DNA of 64,000 nt from Calophaca sinica (GCA_037113605.1 CM073731.1:14444928-14508927), one strand, 5' to 3'. Shown: positions 33,130 through 44,537, numbered from the stretch's first letter. Made by a program: numbers and translations. The notes: generated from the sequence alone by a model not told the origin.

Positions 33130-33510
33130 CGATAATTTTTTCGTTTTGAACAAGCTACCGTAAATTATGAATTAATGATTTATGTTAGGAATCTATTTTA
33201 ACATTTTTTTATACCGTAAATATGAATTTACGGTATCCATTTTTGAAGATGCATACCGTAAATTCATATTTACGATATACATCTTTGAAATTTCATACTG
33301 CAAATTACTAATTTACGGTACAAAATAAAAAATCTTTGTAACGTAAATTACTAACTTGCGGTATGAAAACTTTAAAAAATATTCATACCGTAAATTACTA
33401 ATTTACAGTACGAAGATTTTTTATTTTATACTATAAATTATGAATTTACGGTAAGATGATTTTAAATTATCATACCGTAAATTCATAATTTATGGTATGT
33501 GTTTTTTATT
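33130..33510. repeat. Palindrome-rich block in left arm
   Basis: At least five units contain (TACCGTAAATT)-3 to 6 bases-(AATTTACGGTA) with mutations, spaced about 60 bp apart. The same block is inverted in the right arm (34540-34850). Each unit can form its own small hairpin inside the larger one. Confidence 0.8.
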
Positions 33511-33659
33511 TAACTATGAATTTTTATATAATTTATTTAAATAAATAAATTTATTTATTTGTTTAAATAAAAATATATTTATTTGATATATTTAAATAAG
33601 CTATCTTAATTTTTTTTAATTTGCAATACTAATTATTTGAATTTTTTATGGTTTCAGAT

Positions 33660-34157
33660 ATGTCTATGATGAGAGGAGCTTCTGCTGTTACTAGTGCACC
33701 TTCCAGAGAGCGGTAGCCTATGACTATCTCTGAGCGTAGGAGGCGTGTTGAGCACAGACAACCTCCCGACGAGGAACCACATGCGAATGTGGAAGCTCAG
33801 GATGAGGTACCTCATATTGCAAATGAGGTCCCATTGGATGTAGCTGGAGCCTAGGATCTCTTTTCTGGAGGACCTTACGATAGGTCATTGCTTACAGATT
33901 TTGAGCATCACGTTGCCTATCAGATATGGCACGAACAAGTATAGATCTTGTTGTAGTAGGCGAGTTATCACGATATGTCGGAGAGGTTAGCCTCAGTCAC
34001 TAGCATTCTCCATACCATGTTTGAGGGTGAGAGGATCCCGCTGGATCCGGCTAGGCTTACTGAGTACATTGCTCAGGCACTACAGATAGCACAGGGTGAG
34101 ACGGAGACATCCACATCCGGGACTAAAAAGAAGGCTTGTCCACATCCGGGACGCTAG
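33660..34157 (+). pseudogene. PMD/PP7-like (MULE-associated) gene remnant
   Basis: From 33660: MSMMRGASAVTSAPSRER, stop, PMTISERRRRVEHRQ, ...DLFSGGPYDRSLLTDFEHHVAYQIWHEQ. The last piece resembles the conserved GGP-DxSxLTSFxxHVAxxIW motif that opens plant mobile domain proteins related to PP7 long-form phosphatases, often carried by MULEs. The 33975-34157 frame (MSERLASVTSILHTMFEGERI...) may be its C-terminal helix. The body between them is deleted, and several stops are present. The N-terminal exon is repeated inverted at 34383-34245. Confidence 0.5.
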
Positions 34158-35116
34158 GATTTTTTTCTTTCTTTTCATTTTGTTGCATTTGTTATGTTTT
34201 TTTGTTATCAGATATGTAGCACTGCACATGTTTTTTGTGTTTTATCATTATTATTTCTTCCTCGTGAAGCTGTCTGTGCTCAACATGCCTCCAACGCTCA
34301 GAGGCAGTCATAGGCTGTAGCTCTCTGGGAGGTGCACTTGCAGCAGTAGAAGCTCCTCTCATCATAGACATATTTAAAACCATAAAAAATTCAAATAATT
34401 AGCATTGCAAATTAAAAAATAATAATTGAGATAGCTTATTTAAATATATCAAATAAATATATTTTTATTTAAACAAATAAATAAATTTATTTATTTAAAT
34501 AAATTATATTAAAATTCATAGTTAAATAAAAAATTAAAAAAATACACTCCATAAATTATGAATTTACGGCATGATAATTTAAAATAACATTTCCGTAAAT
34601 TCATAATTTACTGTATACATTTAAAAAATACTTGATACCATAAATTACTAATTTACAGTATGAAATTTCAAAGATGTATATTGTAAATATGAATTTACAG
34701 TATGCATCTTCAAAAATGGATACCGTAAATTCATATTTACGGTATAAAAAAATGTTAAAATAGATTCCTGCCGTAAATTCTAAATTTACGGTATGCAAAA
34801 ATCCATACCGTAAATTCATAATTTACGGTAGCATGTTCAGAACAAAAAAATTATCTTACTGTAAATTCGAATTTTTGGAAAGAGTGCAGAGGTTTTGGTT
34901 TGAGAATTTTGAATTTTCGGAATTGAGTGAGGGTGAAAACCTAGATTGGAATTTTGTTATTTTGTGTAAGGGTATTTCGGGAGTTTTTGAAAATTGGGGG
35001 GTGTTGGAAACAAGTCGGGGTGTCTTTAATATGAGCCTAATAATTTTATTGGTTTTTCACTTTAAAATCTTAAAAATGTAGATGTAAAAAATCCGTGTAA
35101 ATGGTAAAAAATCAAA

Positions 35117-35690
35117 GACTTAACGACACTTTTGTGCTTTAAATATTATGGTTGTGCGATTTTGGTATCTCAAGTTTCAATTTTGCGAATTGGTCCTTCA
35201 AGTATTTCAATTGTGCAATTTTGGTCTCCGGGTTCTAATAGCACAAATTGGGTCCTCTAGTGATTACAATTGTACAATTTTTGTCTCTCTTGTTGTTTAA
35301 TTTCTAATAAAAAATGCCGATATATCACGTGTGGGTATGACCTGACACATAATTTGGTTTATGTGGCATGTTAGTTGGCTTAAAGATTAATTAGTTGGCT
35401 TAAAGATTAAAAACTTTACAATATTTTCGGTTATAAATTAAACATCAATTGAGCGGAGGGATTAAAATCGCATAATTACAATAGCCGGAGCTCCAAATTC
35501 ACTCAATTCAAATTTGGGTGACCAAAATCGCACAATTACAATAACTGGAGCACCAAATTCGCTCAATTCAAATCTGTGTGACCAAAATCGTACAATTACA
35601 ATACATGGATGACCCAATTTGACCAATTAGAACTTAGAGGACCAAAATTACACAATTGTGTTACCTGGGGACCAAAAGTGCAGTTAAGCC
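35117..35690. mobile_element. MULE-type MITE with perfect 9 bp target duplication
   Basis: 574 bp, flanked by AAAATCAAA at 35108-35116 and 35691-35699. Inverted ends: GACTTAACGACACTTTTG left and, reversed, GGCTTAACTGCACTTTTG right. The inside repeats ACAATTGTNCAATTTTGGTC-like units on both strands, so the whole piece can fold back. No coding capacity. Confidence 0.85.
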
Positions 35691-35927
35691 AAAATCAAAT
35701 AAATAATATTTTAAAAATAATTTAATAATTAAAAATACATTCTAACAGTAATTAAAATAATTAAAGTATTATAGTACACATGTTTAAAATACGTTTTTTT
35801 TGGTGAACCATATGTTTAAAATACTTAATATTTTATTTTATGATCATTTATTTTTTAATATTTAATTGAAGAAACTCGTAAGAATAGAGTGGAGTGGTTT
35901 TATAAGATTTAAGAATGAGTAGTCAAA

Positions 35928-37987
35928 TCTACTATATATTTATCCACTATCTACTATCTATTTAAGTAAACAATAGACCGGTGAAAAGATAAAACTAGAC
36001 TATTATATTTTTACCACTTATCATTTTAAAGGGGTAAATATGTCAATCTAAATTAAAATAAATCAAAATAAAAATTAAATTCAAATAAAAAATTAATTTT
36101 TCCTATCTACTTTTAACTTTTTTTCTCTCACTTTTTATTTTTTTCTCTCTCTTCTCTTTCTGTCACCTACGTGACTTTTCTTTTTTTTTTTTCTTTTCTT
36201 TTTCTCTTTCTCTTACTTCTCTTTTTCTTTCTCTTTTTTTTTTTTCCTTTCTTTGTTTCTTTCTCTCTTTCTTCAAAACAAATATACTGAAACCATTTTA
36301 ATTTTTCTATTCTACTTATATTTATATTTTTTATTAACATTATTTAATTTAATTTTTTATATTTTTATATTTTATCATTATAATTATTTTATTATTTATA
36401 AATAATTATTTTCGTTTAAAATCTCAATAAGAAAATATTACATATTGTCAATATAATTTTATCGTCTTTGATCACGTGTCAAAATTTATAAATATATTTA
36501 TTATATATTTTTTATAGATAATTATTTTACTTTTGATTCTTAACGGGAGGAAACATTACATATTATCAGTATAAATGATTATTTTTCTTTTGGGTATAGA
36601 CGGAGAAACATAAAATATTGTCAGCATAACATAAAAATTTATAAATATCTTTATTATATATTATTTGTATAAGATTATTTTACTTTTGACTCTTAACACG
36701 GGAAAACATTACATACTATCGGTATAAATGATTATTTTACTTTTGGGTCCAGGCGGAGAACACATAAAATGTTTATTTTTTATACCAGCGTAAACGTCTT
36801 TATTATTTATAAATGATAATTTTACTTCTTAGTTTTTATGTGGAACCATTACATGTTGTCAGTGTAGTTTTATCATCTTTAAACATATATTAAATATATA
36901 AATATTTTTATAATTTATAAATGATTATTTTGCTTTTTAATTCATACGAGGAAACATTACATGTTGTGGGTGCAATTTTATAGTCTTTTAACACATATCA
37001 AATTAATAAATATTTTTATCATTTGTAAATGATTATTTTATTTTTTAATCCTTACGAGGAAACATTACAGGTTGTGGGTGTAATTTTATTGTGTTTGAGC
37101 ACATATCAAATTTGTAAATGTCTTTATCATTTGTAAATAATTATTTTGCTTTTTAGTCCTTACGAGGAAACATTACATGTTGTCGGTGTAATTTTTTTAT
37201 AAATGATAATTTTGCTTATTATTCTCTACAAAAAAATATTACATGTTGTCAGTGTAGTTTTATCATCTTTAAACACATATCAAATATATAAATGTTTTTA
37301 TAATTCATAAATAGTTATTTTGTTTTTTAGTCCATATGGAGAAACATTACATATTGTGGGTACAATTTTATATAGTCTTTTAACACATATCAAATTAATA
37401 AATATTTTTATCATTTGTAAATGATTATTTTTTTAGTCCTTACAGGGAAACATTATATGCCGTGGGTGTAATTTTATCGTATTTGAACACATTTCAAATT
37501 TGCAAATGTCTTTATCATTGATAAATAATTATTTTGCTTTTTAGTCCTTACGAGAAAACATCACATGTTATCGGTGTAATTTTATTATAATAATTATTTT
37601 GCTTTTTAGTCTTTACGGAGAAACATTATATGTTGTCGATGTAATTTTATTATAAATGATTATTTTGTTTTTTAGTCCCTATGGGGAAATATTACATGTT
37701 CTGGTATAATTTTATCGTCATTAAACATATATCAAATTTATAAATGTATTTATTATTTATAAATGTATTTAATTTAGCTTTGATATTGTTTTATTACTAT
37801 TAGTGCATAGAAGTGGTTCAGAAAGATGTTGTTAAAATTGGTAAAAAAAAATTGTATTAAGATATTTGCCAGATCAAAAGACATAACAACTGATATTCAA
37901 TTTTAGTTGATACATGTAAATGATTTAGAAATATTCATTACAACCAAACACGGCGCAATTCGTACGGATGCACATGTATTCTACTAG
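35928..37987 (+). mobile_element. Second Helitron candidate, filled by tandem repeats
   Basis: Possible 5' end A|TCTACTATATATTTATCC at 35928 and 3' end ATTCTACTAG|T at 37987, preceded by a weak hairpin in CGTACGGATGCACATG. There are no genes; a pyrimidine-rich tract (36108-36275) and a long tandem array fill the inside. Termini are by motif only. An 18 bp near-identical sequence (AAGAATGAGTA-TCAAAT) lies on both sides (35911-35928, 38003-38020), which is not expected for Helitrons. Confidence 0.4.
36395..37770. repeat. Tandem array, ~108 bp period
   Basis: About a dozen imperfect units with the core GAGGAAACATTACATGTTGT, then GGTGTAATTTTATCGT, ACACATATCAAATT and ATTTGTAAATGATTATTTTG. Full units near 36946, 37054 and 37162 are spaced 108 bp; others are shortened to about 65 bp. 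Left units are more diverged than central ones. Confidence 0.85.
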
Positions 37988-38224
37988 TTTCAATATAAAA
38001 AAAAGAATGAGTACTCAAATTTAATATATGATAGTTAGAGAAAAAAGTTCCGTTTCATAAAATGCTTTTGTCTGCTCGTGCGAAGGCTTATGAAGAATTA
38101 AAATTTTTACGTGGATTAATTGATCTACTAATAAAATTACTCCTATAAATATAGAGATCAAATAAAATACTAAGTTAGAGTAAAATGAAAAAAAATTATA
38201 TTAAGGAGAATAAATAACTCCGAG

Positions 38225-38474
38225 ATTTCAAGACCCACGATCCGTCCTACACTCTTTCCGCCAATAGAAATTAAGCACTAACAATCCAACGGCCAACCTT
38301 TCAAGATTTCCATCCACACAGATAGCTAAGGATCCAATGGCCATAAATTTAAAGCCGCTCCCTATATAACCTCCGGATTCCCATCGCTCAGTTGGAAAGC
38401 CACTTCTTGTGTGCGGATTTGGTTCTGCTGGAGGTTGAATCTTAGAAAGAAAGAAACATCAACAATTAACAGCT
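38225..38474 (+). promoter_or_regulatory. Promoter and 5' UTR of histone H4 copy D
   Basis: Octamer-like GATCCGTC (38239-38246), CTACACTCTTTCCGCCAAT with CCAAT at 38261-38265, CACACAGATAGCTAAGG near 38315, and TATATAA (38363-38369) about 105 bp before the ATG. Same architecture as copy C. Confidence 0.8.
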
Positions 38475-38786
38475 ATGTCTGGAAGAGGGAAGGGTGGGAA
38501 GGGTTTGGGAAAGGGAGGAGCGAAGCGACATCGCAAGGTTTTGAGGGATAACATTCAGGGAATAACGAAGCCGGCGATTCGGCGTCTCGCAAGGCGTGGT
38601 GGTGTTAAGCGAATCAGTGGTCTCATCTACGAGGAGACGCGCGGTGTCCTTAAGATCTTCCTCGAGAACGTGATTCGTGACGCTGTTACCTACACAGAGC
38701 ACGCTCGCCGGAAGACTGTTACTGCTATGGACGTTGTTTACGCTCTCAAGAGGCAGGGGAGGACCCTCTATGGTTTCGGCGGCTAG
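38475..38786 (+). CDS. Histone H4 (copy D)
   Basis: Complete intronless H4, 103 residues, ATG 38475, TAG stop, protein identical to B and C. Closest to copy C in both flanks (shared GAATTGGGGATTTCT just after the stop and GATTAATTTGATG about 150 bp on). Codon choices are typical of plant histone genes and richer in GC than the surroundings. Role: nucleosome core; replication-coupled expression is inferred from the promoter motifs. Confidence 0.98.
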
Positions 38787-39480
38787 AGAATTGGGGATTT
38801 CTATATTTCAATGTCAATTAGGGTTTCGCTGTTGATATATTGTGTAATAGCTGTTGAGGTCGATCTTTAACAATGGTTTTTGCTTTGGTATGTGTTGTTA
38901 ATTGTTGCTCCAAATTTTCTATCTGCTGATTAATTTGATGTTTTTTAATATTTGTTTTGTTAAACATGAAGAGCATCTAAAGCAGCGTTAATCTGATAAA
39001 CTTGAAACCGTTTAGAATGTAGCTTGGGTCAAATCGATTGCGTATTGATGACTTCTTTTTAATTGAATGATTCTAGTTAGAATTCAATCGTAATGTTTTG
39101 ATACCGTGCATAGGTTGAATTTGGAGGTAAATATTTAATTTAGATTGTGTATAAGAAGCACATTTTTGAAGTTTAATACTGTACAGAGAAGTGTAAGGAC
39201 TACCGAGGAGTGTTATTTTTGTATATAAGCTATACGTGACACAATTGAATTGAAATGAAAATGGCTTGATGGCTTATTGTATCGGAGTGTAATTTGAAAT
39301 TGAAATAGCCGATAATTCTTTATCATTGGCGTAACGTTAGAAATGGTTGATAGTAGTTCCGTTAAATCGTCAGTGTATGCTTTGTGGTGTGGGGCGGTGT
39401 TTTGCTCGCAGTGAAATTTCGGGTGAACATATTTTATCGTATGGCAATTAAGGCAAAATTGTGGGCAAATGATATCATCA
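38787..39480. other. 3' flank of H4 copy D
   Basis: The first ~250 bp are homologous to the copy C flank. No gene is recognised beyond that before the RNase-H-like pseudogene. Confidence 0.5.
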
Positions 39481-39484
39481 GTTT

Positions 39485-39797
39485 CTAAAAAAGTTGAAGG
39501 GATTCAATGCTCCAGCTTATGTGTTGGATGCAATGATTCTCTTGATAACGATCGGCACACTTTCTTTCACTGAAATCGGAACAATGCTATATCTCAGAAT
39601 ATGGATTTCTTCACTGAGTTATGTTTTCTGTTGCTTAGTTCTCTTGATACTAGAAGGAATCCTTTGCCCTTTTGCTGTGGAGCATATGGAGAGCTAGGAA
39701 CGATGCTTTGTCGGAAGGCAATTTTGCCACAGCCGCTCAAATTTCTATGTTGTCTGAGTCTCTGTTTGCAGAATTGTCTAAAGTTAATATTCTTGTT
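39485..39797 (+). pseudogene. RT zinc-binding / RNase-H-like pseudogene, part 1
   Basis: SSLCVGCNDSLDNDRHTFFHC resembles the RT zinc-binding domain (Cys, Cys, His, Cys) at the end of plant LINE ORF2 and LINE-derived RNase-H-like genes. In another frame it continues LWSIWRARNDALSEGNF...ELSKVNILVRR. It is interrupted at 39798-39802 (AGGAG) by a copia element and resumes in the same frame after it. Confidence 0.6.
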
Positions 39798-39802
39798 AGG
39801 AG

Positions 39803-40034
39803 TAATGGAGTAATGTAAAGTTCGTAAAGATTAGTAGTTAAATGTGAAGTTAGTTTGTGTTAGTCAATGCCAACCTGGCAGTTAGTTAGTCTTAGCTGTG
39901 CCAGCCTGACATTCAGTTACTAGTCAATGGTTCTGTATAAATATCGATCGTGTAACTAGCTGTGTAAGTTTTTGCTCATTCTATCAATGCAATGCTGAGT
40001 CTCAGCACATTCTCTCTGTTCATCATCTTCTTCA
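39803..40034 (+). repeat. 5' LTR of the 39.8-44.8 kb copia
   Basis: Starts TAATGGAGTAATG, ends CTTCTTCA; contains TATAAATATC at about 39936. Matches 44538-44769. Confidence 0.92.
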
Positions 40035-40231
40035 TGGTATTGAGAGCTTTTTTCTTTCCTAGGGTTTGAGTTTGCTTTCAGATAATTCCTGGCTTCAGTG
40101 ACTTCAACTGCGAATTCTACTTCTGCGTTAAGTGATTCTTCTGCAACTCAATCGCAGAATCACAAAGAACGCAACAAAGAAGCAACAATGACAGAACGTC
40201 GATGAATCTTGTGAATCTGTCTTCGAAGTGA

Positions 40232-40828
40232 CTGTTTGCTCCAAATCTCTCCATCAAGCTTGATGAGAAAAACTTTCTTCTCTGGAATCAACAAATTGAG
40301 AGTGTCATCACTTCGCATAAACTTCATCGGTTTGTCGTTAACCCTATGATTCCTCCACAGTATGATTCTGAATCTGATAGAATGTTAGATGTTGTTTCTT
40401 CTGCATATGAACGTTGGTTAGTGCAAGACCAAATGTTGTTTACGTGGCTGTTATCAACGTTATCTGATTCAATTTTGCCTAGGGTGTTAGGTTGTAAACA
40501 TTCTTGGCAGATTTGGGACAAATTACACGAGTATTTTCATGCTCAGCTTAAGGCTAAAGTTAGGCAGCTTAGGTCTGAATTGAAAAGCACAAAGAAAGGA
40601 AATAGACCTATCTCTGAATGTGTACTGCGAATCAAGACTATTGCTGACACTCTGTTAGCAATTGGTGATCGTGTCACTGAGGAAGATCAAATTGACTCTA
40701 TCATAGATGGTTTGCCTGAGGAGTATAGTGGTTTTGTAATGATGATATATGGAAGACCTGACTCTTTATCTCTGAATGATGTTGAAGCACTTCTGTTAGT
40801 GCAAGAAAGTCAACTTGATAAATTTTGA
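40232..40828 (+). pseudogene. Copia gag (39.8 kb element)
   Basis: LFAPNLSIKLDEKNFLLWNQQIES opens a copia-type Gag; it continues with WQIWDKLHEYF, LRSELKSTKKG, LLAIGDRVTEEDQIDSIIDGLPEEY and ends at TGA 40826. In intact relatives Gag and Pol form one ORF, so this TGA and the missing ATG in frame upstream indicate decay. Gag would form the particle shell. Confidence 0.8.
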
Positions 40829-40861
40829 CAAGAATTAGCTGTTGCAAATGTCTCAGCAAAT

Positions 40862-42046
40862 GTGGCTCAGCCATCACATCAATTGAATTCTTCTGATGTA
40901 GAACAGCATAATCCTGCTTTTGCTGAAAATATCTCCCATGGCAGAGGAAGAGGCCGTGGCAGGTATGGCCGAGGCTGTGGAAGACGCCGTGGCTTTGTTG
41001 GTTTTGGCAACAAACCTACATGTCAAGTTTATGGAAAATATGGTCATGCAGCAATTGATTGCTGGCATAGGTTTGATCAAGGCTTTGTCTCTAATAGGAA
41101 CTTTCAGCATCAGCCTAGAGGCTTTGGTCATCCAAATTCTCAGCAATCCTTTGGCAATTCACAGAATACTCTTGCTTCACAGGCTCCTCAGCCTCATGCT
41201 TATTTTGCTTCTCAGCACATGCATCCACCTGGAGTTACTCAAGAACTGGTTATCCCTCAACCATGGTTTCCTGACTCAGGTGCCAGCCACCACTTGACAC
41301 ATGATCCTCAAAATCTGGCTCAATCTGTTCCCTATGGTGGCAGTGATCAAGTCCACATGGGGAATGTCCAAGGTTTGCTTATTAACTCAGTTGGTTCAAC
41401 TAGCTTTGCCTCTAATTTTCATTCAAACATAACTCTTAATCTCCATAATTTATTGCATGTGCCTTCCATTACCAAAAACCTCATTTCAGTGTCCAAATTC
41501 TGTCAAGACAATAATGTGTTTTTTGAATTCCACTCACATTTTTGTTTTGTTAAATCTCAGGGGTCTAATGCCATACTTCTTGAGGGTTCACTTGGAGCTG
41601 ATGGATTATATAGCTTCAAAAACCTTCCACTCCTCAAGAAGACAACATCTAAATCTGCTTTAGTTCATAATTCTGCAGGTCCTATTTTTAGCACTGTCAA
41701 TAATGCTATTAGTTCTTCTACTAGCAGTCAAGTTGAGTCTGTAAATTCCTTTTCAGTATGGCATTATAAACTTGGTCATGCCAATTCAAATGTTGTTAAG
41801 ACAGTTTTACAACTGTGTAATATTCCATGTTTGAATAAAAGCAAACTTGATTTTGTAGTGCTTGTTGTAAGGGAAAGTGCACACTTGATTTTTGTAGTGC
41901 TTGTTGTAAGGGAAAGTCTCATAGATTGCATGCTCCCCCTTCCCTTAATGTGCATTCCAATCCTTTTGAATTGGTGCACACTGATCTGTGGGCCCTGCCC
42001 CCTTTCCTTCTATTGGTGGATATCTTTATTATGTGGCTTTTGTTGA
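40862..42046 (+). pseudogene. Copia knuckle, protease and integrase N-terminus
   Basis: A Gly/Arg-rich linker leads to a knuckle reading CQVYGKYGHAAIDC, in which the second Cys is Tyr. Next come the protease site FPDSGASHHLTHD and the GAG-pre-integrase motif VWHYKLGHAN. Near 41848-41918 a ~35 bp stretch (GATTTTGTAGTGCTTGTTGT...) is tandemly repeated, shifting the frame within the integrase zinc finger. The frame ends as nonsense at 42046 while the true integrase frame goes on from 41988. Confidence 0.8.
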
Positions 42047-42932
42047 TGCATGTACAAAATTTACATGGATATATTTTCTAAAATCAAAGCCAGAAACCTT
42101 GAAAGCATTTCAACAGTTTAGGTCCCTCATTCAAACACAATTTTCGGCCACCATCAAGTCAGTACAGTCTGATTGGGGAGGGGAATATCGACCTTTCACA
42201 AAATACCTAACTGATTTAGGAGTCACACATAGACTCACATGTCCTCATACCTCCCACCAGAATGGTACAGTTGAGAGAAAGCATCACCAAATTGTGGAAA
42301 TGGGACTCACTATTCTAGCTCATGCCTCAATTCCTCTCCAATTTTGGGACCACAGTGTCACCACTACAGTCTATGTCATTAACAGATTACCTACCTCTGC
42401 ACTGCCAAATCGGTTTTCTCTCTTTTATGCTCTCTATAAAACTGTACCTGACTATAAGTCCTTCAAAACTTTTGGTTGTGCTTGTTTTCCTCACTTGAGA
42501 CCTTTTAATCACCACAAATTAGAACTCAGGAGTGATGAATGTGTTTATTTGGGACTGTCTCCACAACACAAAGGCCATAAGTGTCTTGCTCCAAATGGTA
42601 AAATTTACATTTCCAAAGATGTAATTTTTAATGAGCATAAGTTTCCTTATTCTTACATATTTCCCTCTACTTCATGTTCATCAAATCAGTCCTCTGTGTC
42701 TCCTTATTCTGCAACTATTCCTCTTGTTAATTCTCCTGCTGTTTCAGTCCCCAATTCCTCTTCAACTCCCTCTAGTCTTGTTCAGCAGTACCTGTCTCTA
42801 GCAGTTCGTCACCTTCAATTCCTGCATTTCCTACCTCTCCTACGTCTGAACATGTGCCTCCTCTTAACATTGTTGTTTCTGAAAATATTTCACAGCAATC
42901 TCCACCTCCTATTAACACTCATCCCATGTTGA
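41988..42932 (+). pseudogene. Copia integrase core
   Basis: The catalytic triad is visible: Asp in FVDACTKFTW, Asp in SVQSDWGGEY, Glu in NGTVERKHH. The C-terminal integrase domain follows (FKTFGCACFPHLRPF, ECVYLGLSPQHKGHKC, ISKDVIFNEHKFPY). The frame is lost in a Ser/Pro-rich spacer around 42780-42850. Confidence 0.85.
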
Positions 42933-44530
42933 CCCGTGGGAAGACAGGCAACTTAAAACCCAAAGTTTTTATGTCTCATGTTGAACCCAACTCGGTTAAG
43001 CAAGCCTTGGCTCAGCCTAAGTGGGTTGAAGCTATGCAAGTAGAATACAAGGCTCTTATTGCAAATAACACATGGTCTCTAGTCCCTCTTCCTCCTCACC
43101 GCAAACCCATAGGTTGTAAATGGGTGTTTCGCATTAAAGAGAATCCGGATGGATCTATCAATAAATATAAGGCAAGACTTGTAGCCAAGGGTTTTCATCA
43201 ACAACTTGGTTTTGATTTCAATGAGACATTTTCTCCGGTTGTTAAACCTATAACCATTCGGGTAATTCTCACACTTGCCTTGATATTCAAGTGGGATATC
43301 CAACAAATTGATGTAAATAATGCCTTTCTAAATGGCTTGCTACATGAAGAAGTATATATGGTCCAACATCCCGGGTTTATAGCTTCAGACAAGACTCTTG
43401 TATGCCATCTTAACAAAGCTTTGTACGGGTTAAAACAGGCACCCCGTGCCTGGTATGAGAGGTTAACAGCAGCCTTGGTACAGTTTGGCTTTCAAACAAG
43501 TAGGTGTGACCCTTCCTTGTTCATCTATGCTCGTCAAGGGGTTACCTTATATGCCTTGTTGTATGTTGATGGTATTTTACTTACTGGTTCATCTTCAGTA
43601 CTCATCAGTGATCTCATTGCCAAGCTTAACACTGCATTTGCTCTAAAGCACCTTGGCCGACCTGACTATTTTTTAGGTATTGAAGTTAAATACCAAACCA
43701 ATGGCAACATTGTTTTAACACAATCAAAGTACATTCGTGATCTTCTGCACAAAGCTAACATGCTCGATTCAAAAGGCATATCTTCTCCTATGGTTAGTAA
43801 TTGCAAGCTGTCTCGGTATGGCACTGATTCACTAGCAGATGCAACTCTGTATCACTCAATCGTTGGAGCGTTGCAGTATGTGACACTTACAAGGCCTGAA
43901 ATTGGATTCAGTGTCAACAAAGTATGTCAGTTCATGTCTCATCCTCTAGATACTCACTGGCGTGCTGTGAAATGCATATTGCGGTATCTCTCTTCCACTG
44001 CTCATCTTGGACTTTTACTGCAGCCTGCCCCTCTTGATTGCAAATTCACACTAAGGGCTTATTCTGACTCGGACTGGGCTAGTGACCCAAATGATCGCAG
44101 ATCCACATCTGGTTCTTGTATCTATTTTGGACGAAATCTAGTGCCTTGGAGCTCTAAAAAGCAATCCTTGGTTGCACGTTCTAGTGCAGAAGCAGAGTAC
44201 AGGGGCCTCGCAAATTGTATCTCTGAGTTATTGTGGTTGCAATCTTTTCTTACTGAGCTGAAGGTCTCGTTTCACACTTCTATGCTATTATGTGACAATC
44301 TGAGTGCAATATTGATGTCTCACAATCCTGTGCTACATGCTCGAACCAAACATATGGAGCCACATGTTCATTTTGTTCGTGAAAAGGTAATTGCCAAGTC
44401 TCTTGCAATTCGGCATGTCCCAGCTTCTGAGCAACTTGCTGATGCCCTTACCAAACCATTACCTACTGCCCAATTCACTCTTCTTCGATCCAAGCTCAAA
44501 GTGGCTTCTTCGCAGCCTTCTTTGGCTTGA
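42854..44530 (+). pseudogene. Copia reverse transcriptase and RNase H with YVDG active site
   Basis: 558-codon open frame without a stop. RT motifs: GCKWVFRIKENPDG, ARLVAKGFHQ, QIDVNNAFLNG, YGLKQAPRAWYERL, then LLYVDGILLTG where copia elements have YVDD. RNase H follows: AYSDSDWASDPNDRRSTSG, ARSSAEAEYRGLANC, LLCDNLSAI. The second Asp of the YVDD box, a metal ligand, is Gly here, which should abolish polymerase activity although the frame is otherwise long and clean. Confidence 0.88.
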
Positions 44531-44537
44531 AAGGGGG

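Larger units (their letters stand above)
32946..35046. mobile_element. Long inverted-repeat element with plant-mobile-domain-like gene remnant
   Basis: The arms ~32946-33790 and ~34240-35046 are inverted copies of each other, with a spacer of about 450 bp. Each arm has an outer unique part (including ACCCTCACTCAATTCTGAAAATT and its reverse), a block of short palindromes built on TACCGTAAATT...AATTTACGGTA, and an inner part that includes the first coding exon of the internal gene. The shape fits a MULE or fold-back element with very long terminal repeats. I could not fix a target duplication. Confidence 0.7.

Noticed and set aside
34833..35081. 82-codon ORF in the right arm of the inverted repeat
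   Set aside because: The left arm has a comparable minus frame (32820-33071), which shows it is terminal-repeat sequence and not a gene.
36395..37770. Regular repeats that could look like a CRISPR array
   Set aside because: Repeat units of ~108 bp without unique spacers, in plant nuclear DNA; a tandem satellite.
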